Positions 33,341 through 45,016 of a stretch of 64,000 bases of DNA are shown piece after piece; position 1 is the first letter of the stretch, and the number at the start of each line of letters is the position of its first letter. The position numbers and the translations under genes were made by a program. The notes below the pieces were generated by a model. The model saw only the letters and a program-made list of their open reading frames with translations, ran no database searches and was not told the DNA's origin. Source of the stretch: Lutjanus erythropterus (Eukaryota > Chordata > Actinopteri > Lutjaniformes > Lutjanidae); contig CM034605.1 in the NCBI GenBank assembly GCA_020091685.1, forward strand, positions 8,673,019-8,737,018. Reading direction: 5' to 3'.

Positions 33341-33777
33341 TAGGGCTGCAACTAAGGATTATTTTCATCATTGATTAATCTGGCGATTAGTTTCTTGATT
33401 AAGTGAGTTGTTTAGTTCATAATATGTTGTGAAAAACATCAATCACTGTTCTCAAATCAGAGAATTTAGATTTTTCTTAAATTAAAAGATGACTCAAAAT
33501 GATTAATTGATTGATCAATCAGATAATGGTGAAAAATGTTGATCAAAGTCCAGGATGACAATCTCAAATGCCTTCTTTTCTCTGCAAACTAAAGATATGT
33601 AGTTTACTATCAGAGAGGAGGAAAGGAATAAGAAAATATTCACAGGAGGAGAAGCTGAAATCAGAGAATTTGGACTTCTTTAGCATAAAGAACTACTCAA
33701 ACGATTAATCGATTATCAAAATAGCTGTCAATTAATTTAATAACTGATTAATAATCGATTAATCCTCGCAGCTCTAA
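33341..33777. repeat. MITE-like family B copy
   Basis: Opens TAGGGCTGCAACTAAGGATT and closes, inverted, TTAGAGCTGCGAGGATTAATC, giving clear terminal inverted repeats. It shares the ATCGATTATCAAAATAGCTG block with other copies. No coding frame is seen. Confidence 0.75.
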
Positions 33778-34390
33778 AATATATGAACAGCATGAACTCT
33801 GTCTATTACCACTGTGTACCACTTTTTACATGACCAAAAACCAAAAATTAAGTTTATTTTCATCAAACCACCTCTTCAGTTTGACACACTGTACCATGTG
33901 TAACTGTCTTTAAAGCATATATAATGTATATTAGCTAACATGTTACAACACAGCCATGTAACTATACATATTCTAATTGAAGTCTTACTGTTCCTACACA
34001 TCATGATCGATCATAATGATCTACATTAGATTTGTTAGACTGATGGACACAACCACTTGTGGCTGTCAGAGACCACAATGCTTGAAATAACCTTTACTGC
34101 TGTACGTTAACGCTACGTTATTGCCCGTTATTGTAACATTAACGTTATCCCATGCAGCCTGAGCCAGTTATAAGATACTAAGTAATGCCTTCAATGCGCT
34201 TACAATCAATCCCTGACTATGTTACCGTTAAGCAGCCTACATTAGTTAGCTAACGTAACTAACGCTACACATAGAACCTGAACTAGCTAACTGCAACACC
34301 GTTCCAACGGTGCTAAGCTAACTCGCTACTCCGCTAATTGCGTTAGTGGACCGGGCTAGCAAAGTTAGAAAAAACAGCAAGAAAACAGAC

Positions 34391-34445
34391 CTCGCATTTC
34401 TCCGGGATCTCTTCAGTGTCGCTCCTCGACGGGACTATCTAACGT
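34391..34445 (-). other. togaram1: Probable first exon of TOGARAM1
   Basis: On the minus strand a donor, GAG|GTCTGT, ends an exon at 34391. An ATG at 34397-34395 lies 7 nt before it. If it joins the acceptor whose AG is at 32479-32478, the reading is M-R-A-L-M-M-I-P, in frame with the main exon. If it joins the acceptor two bases upstream, the frame closes at once, and translation would begin at 32472. The true start is undecided. The exon's 5' limit is a guess. Confidence 0.4.
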
Positions 34446-34581
34446 TACGTTGTCCAAATGTCCGTGTCATGCTGCGGCAGCTACATTTCTTCCAGTGCAG
34501 ATATTTTCCGTGGTTGTTTTAGTTGGTATCTGGAGTGTTGAATGTTTGGGAGCTACAGAGGTATTCTCAGAGAGAGGAGCC

Positions 34582-34619
34582 CACACACACACACACACAA
34601 CACACACACACAAACACAC
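34582..34619. repeat. (AC)n microsatellite near TOGARAM1 promoter
   Basis: Interrupted CA dinucleotide run about 190 bases upstream of the proposed TOGARAM1 first exon. Confidence 0.9.
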
Positions 34620-34658
34620 CGAGGCAGCAAAATGGCGAATACATGTCGCAAACTGAGC

Positions 34659-34672
34659 GCTTCCATGGTGAC
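34659..34672. promoter_or_regulatory. X-box-like RFX site
   Basis: GCTTCCATGGTGAC fits RYYNYY-N2-RRNRAC, the X-box that RFX factors bind in promoters of cilium genes. It lies about 270 bases upstream of the proposed TOGARAM1 first exon. The short motif can occur by chance; its position by a ciliary gene raises its weight. Confidence 0.45.
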
Positions 34673-34887
34673 GCGAGTTCCAGGCTCCTCCAGGCGGTTA
34701 TGATCAGCACAGAGCTGCTGCAGCGTGCACTGTAGGGAAAAATGAAATCAACAGTGTCAAATCATTGAAATAAAACAACATTTTACAGAAAACATGTCCA
34801 GTGAATCATGTATTTATCATCTCCACATATGTGCGGATGATAGCTTGTTCTTTTTGTGGACATACCGACGAAACACGTATCCATCTA

Positions 34888-34889
34888 TA

Positions 34890-34926
<37 letters not shown>
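34888..34926. repeat. (ATA)n microsatellite
   Basis: About thirteen ATA/AAT units. Confidence 0.95.
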
Positions 34927-34932
<6 letters not shown>

Positions 34933-36189
34933 CAATTTTGGCCTGATTTAAATTCCTGCATATATCCTGACGTATAAAATTAAAATGTGCCCATAAAAAA
35001 CAATGCTGGTGTGATTTAAATTTTCATGTTTTCAATAACAGTAATATTACTCACTGTGTTGTTAGTGTTGAAATTGTGCGCTTTTGTCTGGTTTAGAACT
35101 GTACAATCACTTGAAATGTATTGTGGGTTTATCTCTGTTTTGTTACTGGTGCTATTCAGGTATGTCATAAAAGAGTGTAAGTTCCACAAATTAAATTTTG
35201 TACAGAGTATATTCTATGTGCCTTACACATATCTACAGTGCTTAATAGAAAAACAAAACAGAATGTCATGAGTGGAATACTAATGAGGTTCGCATTCACT
35301 ATAAAATTATTCATATAATACATATACAGTATAGAGTACTTAAGCATGCATTTGATGAACTGTACTTACTTTACTTCAAATGTATGTAACTTAATACACA
35401 ATATTCTATTCATAATTTTTCAGAAGCAACTACTATATTTTTTATTCCAATACATTTTTGAAGCTATATTAAACATTTTTCTCGGCAGTCATTTTGATAT
35501 GAAATAGCGGGTAAACACAGGTGTGATACTAATTAAGGTTCTGTTCCATTTAGTGTAGCAAAGCCAACAGCACCAGCCCGACTTTGATTGACCTGAATGG
35601 AAAGGGACTTAAATTAGTATATTTTACCTGTGTTTATCCAACTACTTCATGTCAAAACGGCTGCTGTCTAATAGCCAATTACGTTTTAAATACAAATCGT
35701 GTAATGAGCTTGAAGTATGGAAGTATGAAGCATTTTTATGGACAACCCCAATTTGTTAAAGTTAGCTCCACCTGGAACGGCCACAACAGTAAAAAACAAA
35801 CAAACAAACAAAAAACAAAACAAAAACAAATTAAAGCATCAGTAATAATTTAGTGCATTATATAACACTGATAATGGCCATTGCACGCGCGCACACACAG
35901 TAACAATCTAAATACGGCTATATGAGTATTAAGATAGATATAAGCCTCTAAAAACGTTTTAAAAATATTTTGCAGAAAATATTTTGTACTATGTACTTTT
36001 ACAGAAGTTAGTTTTACTAGTAACTTTTACTACTGTAAAATTGTTTTTTTGTTTTTTTAAGAATATCCTACTGTAGATATAATGTTATCATTTCCTGTAC
36101 AAAAATGCTGGTAAAGTTCTATGGCATTTTAACACATTTTCTTGCTTGCTCAAATTCTAATCGAGCTCTTCCTGGCAAATATCTCTAAG

Positions 36190-36397
36190 TGTGGTTTTAT
36201 TTTGAAAGGAGAGGAAGTGGGAGTGTTGCTCTGTTAGCTCGTCAGTATAAGAACTCCTCTGTAGCTTGGTGGCTAGGTTGGTTGGCAGTAGGTTGTTTTC
36301 CTGATATCCGCTCGGGGTTCCCATTCGTCGCCGCTGAACTCCGCCACTGCAAAATCGGTTATTACGGCGGCACAACAGACGGACTATAGGTTACAGG
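36190..36397 (+). other. klhl28: Probable KLHL28 promoter / 5' noncoding exon region
   Basis: A CG-richer patch (CGTCGCCGCTGAACTCCGCC, ACGGCGGCAC) stands out from AT-rich surroundings upstream of the KLHL28 start. Possible donors near 36387 are weak, so no exon limits are given. The ATG exon itself begins right after an acceptor at 37787-37788, so an upstream noncoding exon is expected. Confidence 0.35.
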
Positions 36398-37475
36398 TTT
36401 GTTGTCCTTGATTTAACGATATTAGAACGTTATTTGACAGCTAGCTATAACGTCACGTTTTGTATCTGTCAGCCATGTTACTGTATATCAATCAATGATG
36501 CAGCTAGCAACAGTAACCGTGTTTATTTTTAGCAGCTAACCTTCGCTGACTGCAGTGCAATGAAACATAGATTTAGCTAGGCACTGTGGTTATGCTGGAG
36601 TCTTGCATTATTGAATATACAGTAGTGACATGAAGGTCGATGTTATGATGATCATGTTGTCTGTGGAAATGTGTTGCAAAATCCAAGATGTTGATGTGTT
36701 TTTACAGTGTGTTAGCTAGCGCACTAAGCTAGCTGTCTGCTGATTTAAAGCTAAGCGGTAGCTACCGAGTTTTGATCTGGCCATGTCCTCCGTTCACAAA
36801 TCAAGCCGAGGCCCCAGTCAACAAACTAACAGTTAATGTTATTGTAAGTGAAAGTCATATTGCATATGCATGTATGCAGTTTGCTTGATGTTAACCTAAA
36901 AATGTGTATGCTTTCTAGCCAGTATGCTTGGTTAACTTAAAGCAGCGGTTGCACTGGATTAAGAAGATCATGCTTCTTTAGCTTGCATCACAGCAGACTG
37001 CTAACAGCATATCGGAAAAACTACTGTATTTCTTCAAAACGTCCCAAATGCATCCTACAGCTCAGGCATATGTATTTTCTTTTTACATTTTCGTCAAACG
37101 TTAGCATTAACATCCGAAAACCAGAAACTAATACTAAATAATGACAGGCAATCAGAACATACAGAAATCAGATTTGATCAGTGCTGTGTATTGGCATAAT
37201 CTGGCAATACAATACTTATCATGACATGGGGATTCAATATACGATTCGATACTTTGAGATACACTGCGATAATGTTAAAAAGGTGATAGTGCTTTTTTTT
37301 AAAAAAATCTAATTTAGAAAATCTGCCATAGCATAAGGAACACAGCACCATATGCAAAAAAAAAACAGTTAAAGCTTACTTTTCTTAAGCAGTGAGAACA
37401 GGTAAAATTGATAATAACGCTATCATATAAAGTACGGTGATACTCAAGTGTATCAATATTTTCCTAGACCCCTAG

Positions 37476-37504
37476 TATTTATTTATTTATTTATTTATTT
37501 ATTT
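37476..37504. repeat. (TTTA)n microsatellite
   Basis: About seven TTTA units upstream of the KLHL28 ATG exon. Confidence 0.9.
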
Positions 37505-37788
37505 GGAGGAAGAGAATGAAATAAAGCCAAATAAATAAATAAAGCCAAAACAATACTTTTAAATTCAGAATCAGTATATTGGTCAATAGGAGGGGATCAC
37601 ATCAACAACTCCTACAGCCCAGGCATTTTTTTAGGATTGTAGTCTTGGGGACAAGATCACAAGTGGTTTATTTCCAGTATTTCCATTTGTTGTTTGACAG
37701 ATGCAGTTAATCAGTACATTTCACTGAAACATTAGCATTTACAAAATGTCAACACTGAACTGATAATAATGTGGATTCCTGCTCTCAG

Positions 37789-40700
37789 ATGGACCAGCAG
37801 GACCAGTCCTATATGTTTGCCAGTCTGAAACGGCCCCACTCAGAGCAGCTGCTGCAAGGCCTCCAGCTCTTGCGGCAAGACCACGAACTATGTGACATTG
37901 TCCTGCGTGTGGGTGATGCAAAAATCCATGCCCACAAAGTAGTGCTGGCCAGCATCAGCCCTTACTTCAAGGCCATGTTCACGGGAAACCTGTCAGAAAA
38001 GGAGACATCTGAGGTGGAGTTCCAGTGCATCGATGAGACTGCTTTGCAGGTACGCTTAGAGCCAGCAGACGCCTTATCACAGAGTTTCTTCTGGTCCATA
38101 AAAGTCTAAAATCATATAGTGTGAATTTTAGGCCTTGAAATGTCTTAAATATGATTTTTGACAGGTCTTAAAAATGGATCAAATTATGGAGTTAAGATAA
38201 TTTTATAAAGCTACATTAACTTAACTCTTACTTTTTAATTTGTTTCTGGGAAAATTTGTCTTAATCATGCTAACATTGACCCAGTAATCTTGAATTCAAA
38301 CTGCTTAAGGGCTGAAAAATTAATCAAAATTTTATCGAAATCACAATATGTCTCACTGCAATTTTTTGACTAATTATATATTAAATATTGAGTAATACTT
38401 TTGAACTACTTAAATACTTAATGGGGATTTATTGATTAATCATTAACATCCCTACAGATAAAAATAAGAATAATGGAAATGATGATGATAATGAAAAATT
38501 ATCATTCCCTCTAATAACAAGAATCATCTCATTTGATATATCAGTCAAACACACACAACTTTATTTAATTTTTTTCAAAATCATTCAGCCCTGCTTGTAC
38601 TTGTCTGCCAGTGTGAATGTAAAATAGGTGTGAAATTGGTCTCAAAAGGTCTTCAAAAGTCTTAAATTGAACTTGTTGAAACCCAGTATCAACTGCATCG
38701 ATTAACTGCTGTACCATAGATATTGTTTATATAACACTTTTACTTTCTTTTCTAGGCCATCGTTGAGTATGCCTACACTGGCACAGTGTTTATTTCCCAG
38801 GAAACAGTGGAATCTCTGCTACCGGCTGCCAACTTACTCCAGGTTAAGCTAGTACTTAAGGAGTGCTGCTCCTTCTTAGAGAGCCAGCTGGACGCTGGAA
38901 ACTGTATAGGCATCTCCCGCTTTGCAGAGACGTACGGCTGTCATGACCTGTGCCTGGCTGCAACTAAGTTTATCTGCGAGAACTTTGAGGAGGTTTGTCA
39001 GACGGAGGAGTTTTTTGAACTGACTAGGGCCGAGCTGGATGAAATTGTGTCCAATGACTGCCTTAAGGTGGTCACAGAGGAAACTGTGTTTTATGCCCTG
39101 GAATCGTGGATCAAATATGATGTAACAGAGAGACAGCAGCATCTGGCTCAGCTGCTGCACTGTGTTCGCCTTCCACTCCTCAGCGTCAAATTTCTCACCC
39201 GCCTATATGAAGCCAACCACCTTATACGAGATGACCACGCATGCAAGCACCTGCTCAACGAGGCCCTCAAATACCATTTTATGCCTGAGCACCGGCTCTC
39301 CTATCAGACTGTGTTGTCGGCACGGCCCAGGTGTGCCCCGAAGGTGCTGCTTGCAGTAGGAGGCAAGGCTGGACTGTTTGCAACATTAGAAAGGTAATGA
39401 TTATCATGTCTGGATAATAATTTTATGAAGTTCCTATTTGAACACAGGTGAGAATAGTCACTTGGCAGCTGTGTCACTATCGGCCCCAAGTCCCCCTAAT
39501 TTTGCTATAAAGAGCAACAGAATGTCTGTAGCAAAGAGTTTTTGGTGGATGAATAGGTGAAGCCTAGGACAATGTCATAGTTGGTGTCTGCCAACATGGT
39601 TGGCTATCGATACCTGGTTGCTTGTCTTTGCCATGCTATACTATATACACACAGGTGTAAAAACTCTAGGTGCAAATAGCACTGTTGGCAACTGACAACT
39701 GGTTGCAAATAGCATCTGTCATAATTTTAAGCATTATTAAAAAGAACTTTCAAAACAAACTTACAACTTTCCAAACTTCTGTATTGTCTCAGACTAATCT
39801 GATAATATCTGTATTTTTTTCCCCCCAGCATTGAGATGTATTTCCCTCAGACAGATTCGTGGATAGGACTGGCCCCGCTCAGTGTGCCCCGGTATGAATT
39901 TGGAGTGGCAGTGCTCGACCACAAGGTGTACGTGGTGGGAGGCATCGCCACGCACATGAGGCAGGGCATTAGCTATCGCAGACATGAGAGCACAGTGGAG
40001 AGCTGGGACCCTGAAAGCAACACCTGGTCCTCGGTGGAGTGTATGGCTGAGTGTCGCAGCACACTCGGGGTGGTGGTCTTGGCTGGCGAGCTCTATGCCC
40101 TCGGAGGCTACGATGGCCAGTATTACCTCCAGTCGGTGGAGAAGTATGTCCCCAAGCTGAAGGAGTGGCAACCTGTGGCTCCCATGACAAAGTCCCGCAG
40201 CTGCTTTGCCACTGCTGTGCTAGATGGCATGGTGTACGCTATCGGAGGCTACGGCCCAGCCCATATGAACAGGTAACTACCACTGAGACTGGATATGAGC
40301 TTTTTTTGTTTTACTTGTTCATATATACTTTATGCACTGTGAAATCATCAATTAGGAATGGGGAATTTTGAGTCTCTTGTATGTTAATTTGAATCTGAAC
40401 TGTTTTAGTTGTTCAAGTACAAGATTTTTTCATTTGACTAATTCTACAATAGATTTAGTTAAGTGTAAACGTTTCCTTAGAATACCCAAGCTCACTGCTC
40501 CTGGAGGACGTATCTATTAACCTATTATTAACATTAAGTATGCTACATTCCTGCTCCTTTTTTCCCCCCATAGGTCAACATTAAGTATACAACATTTCTT
40601 CAAACTTGCATTTTTTCTTTTAGTTAGACATTTGTTTGAGCTCAGTGAAACTGAGTGAAGCTTATTATCTTTAGCGTTTGAATTGTTCTTTTAAATTACA

Positions 40701-43700
40701 GCCTAAGATTAGCAACTCTGGGTCATTCATTTCTCTAATCAGTACAGGACAGGTTTCTTTTAACTTGTATTGTATTTCAAGTGTCTCAGCTGTTAAAATA
40801 AGGTTGGCTTGAAAAAAAAACGTCAAAGTTTGTTGACCTCTATGTTGGTTTGTTGTTTTTTTTACCAGTGATTGTCAGTCTACACAGCTTGTTTTCCTTG
40901 ACATCAAATGTGAAATTTATCCATGTCTGTCTTTCTTTTTCTTCCAAAGTTCACATTACTGTACAGTTTATTGAGACGTGCAGCAAATACATGCTAGTTG
41001 ACTTCCCAGGTTGATCAGTACTATCCAGTGGTGTGCATTTAATCTCCCAACCACACAAAGAGATTGGATCTCTCCCCAACATTTTGTCTTGTATTTATTT
41101 GTTGACAAAAACTATGAGAAAAAGTATCAGTCAACGAAATTAATACCTTCAGTTTAATGGGTGAGTCACATGAACATTAACAACTGTATCTTAGTAAGTA
41201 GTTTACCCATTATTAAACATTCACTTTGTAGCTGCTCGGTTTCTTTCTATGTATAATATGGTGCCTCTCTTTTCCTTCAACTGTAACCTCTTTTGAGGTT
41301 TCTGTATGATGTGAAGACTGCCACATAAGATCAAAACATGCCTCTAACCTTTCTTTGCTTCTACAGATGACATTTAACATCAGTTACGTATGGTTTTGGT
41401 GCTCCATCACACCGTTTTTTCTTTTAAATGGTCTTTGATCTCAGTGAAAAGCTTCTGTCTCATTCGGACCAACCCCAGCTTTTCTCTCAAGGTCTTGTTA
41501 GTTATTTAATAGAACTAGCAATCAAGTGAAGGATGTCAAGTGTTGGTGAGAAAATGGCCAGGGCCCTGTTAATGAGTGAAGAGGAGTCATAACAGAAGTG
41601 GTTGCTGAAGTTTCATTGAGTGGGTGCCCGACTTTGTGCTGCTGTTTAGAACTCTGTTGTTGCTGTGGGTCTCAGGAGAGCAGTGTTGCTGTTACTTGTT
41701 TCCTTGACTCCCGAAGCCCCTCAGGAGAATGTGTTTGGACCGAGAGTCTTAGGGGACTGTTTTCTTCTTTCCCCAATGGCTTATATGTCCTCGCATACTG
41801 CAAAACAATCCTAGATTGCCAGTGCTCTAGGTGCTGTCAGGGAGTTCATTGACTCTCAGATTTGGTAATTCACCACCGTCACTAGTTGACCGTAGCTTGA
41901 AAAAAACCCTTCAGAAATGACTAATGCTCAGTCCAATTAAGTAGTATGATTCTAAACTTGTTCTGCACCCCTGAAATCTGAAGCAGTATTTGCATGTTGT
42001 AGACAAATGACTACAAATTGCATGAACAGTATTTGACCATACTTAAGACAGTTTGTCAAAGCATGCCACTAGGACATGACTGATACTGATTTTTTGAGGA
42101 AAAGAATTATTAAGGAGTAAAAAAACAATATTGCAATGATTGCAAACATGATGGTCAAACTTTTCTAACAAATGCATGTAATGTATATTAATTTGAATTT
42201 TAAAAAAAGGATAAAATGTATCTAAACAATTTATTTAAAAAAGATCTGTATTATGTTATTATGTACAGATGAGGATGAAATTATTAGGCCCCCTATGAAA
42301 ATTTCTTTTTTTCTTTTTTAATATTTCCCAAGTGCTGTTAAACAGAGCAAGGAATTTTTAACACAGCTTTTTCAAAAAAAAAGTTTTCATATCGAATAAC
42401 ATATATTCTAGTACCAATCTAGGGAGCTATAGCTGTGATGGGCTAATATCAATCAACTGATGAATCTGTCTGGTTTTATATAGCACATGTTGTTATTAGA
42501 ACCAGATAGCTATTGTTTCACTTATTGAAAAAAGTTGATGTTTTATGAAACATAAATCAGAACAGAATGCAATGACTTGCAAATCCTTTTCGACCAGTAC
42601 TTGTATTTTGTGCTTCATAACGCACCACACATTTCATCAATGGGAGACAGGTCTGGACTGCAGGCAGGCCAGACAAGTACCTGCGCTCTTTTACTATGAA
42701 GCCACGCTGTTGTAATGTGTGCAAAACGTGTTTTTCCATTGTTGTGCTGAAATAAACAGGGACATCTCTGAAAAAGATGTTGTCTGCATGGCAGCAAATG
42801 TTGCTCCAAAAACGGTGTTCCTTTCAGCATTAATGGAGTCTTCACAGATGTGACAGTTACCCATGATGCCATGGGCATTAACACACCCCCATACATCACA
42901 GCTGCTGCTTTTGAAGTTAGCAATCTGGATGGTCCCCTTTCTCTTCAGTTCATAGGACATAACATCCATGGTTTCTGGAAACAGTCTGAAATGTGGACTC
43001 ATTAGTCCACAGCACACTTTTCCACTTTGTGTAGTTCATCTCAGATGAACTTGATCCCCAGAGAAGTCCGGTGTGTTTCTGAAAGTTGTTGATACATGGC
43101 TTTTGCTTTGCATGGTAGAGTCTTAACTTGCATTTGTAGATGCAGTGACAAACTGTGTTTCCCGATAAGTTTCTTGAAACTTGCTTACAATAGGTTATTA
43201 AAGCATTCAGCTGGGCGTCTGTTGAATGGGTGGGGAGATTGGCTCAGTTTATGTTTGGACTCTTTAACCACTGTGTACGTTGTTAAACCTGCTGCATCTT
43301 CTCCACACAGCGTGGAGAGGTACGACCCCAGCAAGGATGCCTGGGAAATGGTAGCCCCCATGGCAGATAAGAGGATCAACTTTGGAGTGGGCGTCATGCT
43401 CGGCTTCATATTTGTGGTGGGCGGACACAACGGAGTGTCGCACCTGTCCAGCATCGAGAGGTATGACCCACATCAGAACCAGTGGACAGCCTGTCGGCCA
43501 ATGAATGAACCACGCACTGGTGAGTTTACATCATGATATATCTGAAGCCCCATTTGTAGGATTCAGAAATGCACACAGTTGGTTACATGTGACTGTGACA
43601 TCGTCTTTCAGGTGTGGGCTCTGCCATCGTGGACAACTACCTCTATGTGGTGGGAGGTCACTCCGGGTCGTCCTACCTGAACACTGTCCAGCGCTATGAC

Positions 43701-43775
43701 CCAATCTCAGACAGCTGGTTGGACTCTAGTGGCATGATGTATTGCCGTTGTAACTTCGGTCTGACTGCCCTTTGA
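37789..43775 (+). CDS. klhl28: KLHL28, BTB-BACK-kelch protein (CUL3 adaptor family)
   Basis: Five coding exons, 37789-38049, 38756-39393, 39829-40272, 43311-43519 and 43612-43775 (TGA), give 571 residues, the same length as I recall for human KLHL28. All introns are GT-AG. The BTB domain covers about residues 20-130 (HELCDIVLRVGDAKIHAHKV), BACK about 135-240 (CIGISRFAETYGCHDL), and six kelch blades the rest (YALGGYDGQYYLQSVEKY, VVGGHNGVSHLSSIERYDP, VVGGHSGSSYLNTVQRYDP). BTB-kelch proteins usually recruit substrates to CUL3 ubiquitin ligases; the KLHL28 substrate is not known to me. The ATG follows the splice acceptor directly, and the upstream GTG in the same frame lies in intronic sequence. 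Intron 3 (3.0 kb) carries a decayed Tc1 transposon. Confidence 0.97.
38130..38690. repeat. Dispersed repeat remnant in KLHL28 intron 1
   Basis: GGCCTTGAAATGTCTTAAAT and GGTCTTAAAAATG at the left and CTTAAATTGAACTTGTTGAAACCC at the right resemble the subterminal parts of the element at 14925-15509. The interior differs and includes an AATCAAAATTTTATCGAAATC block. It is probably an old DNA-transposon derivative. Confidence 0.4.
42560..43160 (-). pseudogene. Tc1/mariner transposase remnant
   Basis: Reading the minus strand in two frames gives pieces of a Tc1-type DDE transposase, including the C-terminal catalytic signature VWPACSPDLSPIDEMCG and, upstream, GCVNAHGIMGNCHIC. The frame changes and the N-terminal DNA-binding region is missing, so it is dead. 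It lies in KLHL28 intron 3, antisense to the gene. Terminal inverted repeats were not clearly located. Confidence 0.8.
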
Positions 43776-44580
43776 CCCATGGCCCAGTCGGCTAGGACCC
43801 CATAAAAGAACTTAGACACAAAGATGTTTCTTTTTTGTTGTCTCTTCCTCCTCCTTCCCCACATTCATCCTCCAGGTGCAGAGGAGCGCTGCACACCAAC
43901 GAGAACACCAGAGGAGAGGAGAGGAGAGCCTGCTGGGTGGATGGATGGATGTGCCGGGCTAGCTGGCTGGCTGGAGGGGGACCACAGGCGAGAACTGCAA
44001 GGAAGGTGATTGGATGGCTGTTGTCACAGGCACGAGGAGACGACCGCTCTACTGCTGCTGGACCACAATGAGGACTCTGAGCCATTTCCCAGAGGATTGT
44101 GGGAGAAAACTCGTCACTTTTGTTTCTCTGTTATGTAAACAGACGTTTATTTTTTTGGTTTGTTTTTCTTCATGCCATTAATTGTGTTTAACACTCAATT
44201 TTTTTATTTCCCTGCTGCAACTGGAACCATGTGTTCAGATTTTGTAGAACACCGCAGTTTGCTGGTGTATTTGTATGAATATGTGGTTGTTGGCCATGTA
44301 GTGTGTATGTCCGTGTGTATGCTTGAGGGGTACATGCATGTCAGATAGGATTGTTTGTTTTGTTACGTGTCTGCGTGCAGAACTGATGCTCAGGCTCGGC
44401 GACACAGGAGTTCTGCATCAAAATCAGTGCTTCACAAAAAAGAGAAAAGTTGGAAACTTTATATTTTCTCAAAAAGGGCTGCCTTTTTCTCTCCTGTAAA
44501 TAGTCTAAATGAAATATATAGATATGAATATATCCTCTAGTGCATTGCCTGTAAATGTTTTTCTGCACTGGGTCACTAGT

Positions 44581-44618
44581 GTGTGTGTGCGTGCGTGCGT
44601 GGATGTGTGTGTGTGTGT
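44581..44618. repeat. (GT)n/(GTGC)n microsatellite
   Basis: Imperfect GT run with GTGC units in the KLHL28 3' region. Confidence 0.85.
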
Positions 44619-44704
44619 AGTTGATTCCCAGGGTCAGTATAGAGGTGAATGACGAATTTTCCCAAGAGTGTTTGCCACTAGGCTCTGCTTCATCCTCGGA
44701 ACCA

Positions 44705-45016
44705 TTTAAAGGGATAGTTTGAATTATTTGAAGTGAGGGTGTATGAGGTCCTTATCGATTACCAGTGTATAACCTACAGAAGACTGTGGTTGACACACAA
44801 CCCAGTTTGGTGAAGCAGCAGGAGTAATGATGAGTAGTGATTGATTTTGTTTTTAAATGACTAAAATATGTTTCGCTGCTGACCCTACACACTAATACTC
44901 CTGTATCTTCTCCTAACTGGGTGTGTGTCGAATGCCGTCTACTGTAGGTAGTATACTGACTATCAATAAGTACCTCATACAGCCTCACTGCAGATACTCT
45001 GAACTATTCCTTTAAA
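44705..45016. repeat. Compact inverted-repeat element (family A) in KLHL28 3' region
   Basis: Left end TTTAAAGGGATAGTTTGAAT; right end inverted TTTAAAGGAATAGTTCAGAG. The arms continue as TGTATGAGGTCCTTATCGAT against TGTATGAGGTACTTATTGAT and extend toward a centre near 44860. The whole 312-base element could fold on itself. It is the clearest short member of the family seen at 12497-13243. Confidence 0.8.

Larger units (their letters stand above)
34446..36190. promoter_or_regulatory. Divergent TOGARAM1-KLHL28 intergenic region
   Basis: The two genes point away from each other, as in human 14q21. Close to TOGARAM1 lie an (AC)n run and an X-box-like site, listed separately. An (ATA)n microsatellite occurs at 34888-34926, and an A-rich tract with AAAC repeats at 35790-35830. 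No coding exon was found. Confidence 0.6.

Noticed and set aside
37771-37788. Six-codon upstream extension of KLHL28 from a GTG
   Set aside because: It lies on the intron side of the acceptor CTCTCAG; the ATG at 37789 gives the family-length protein.
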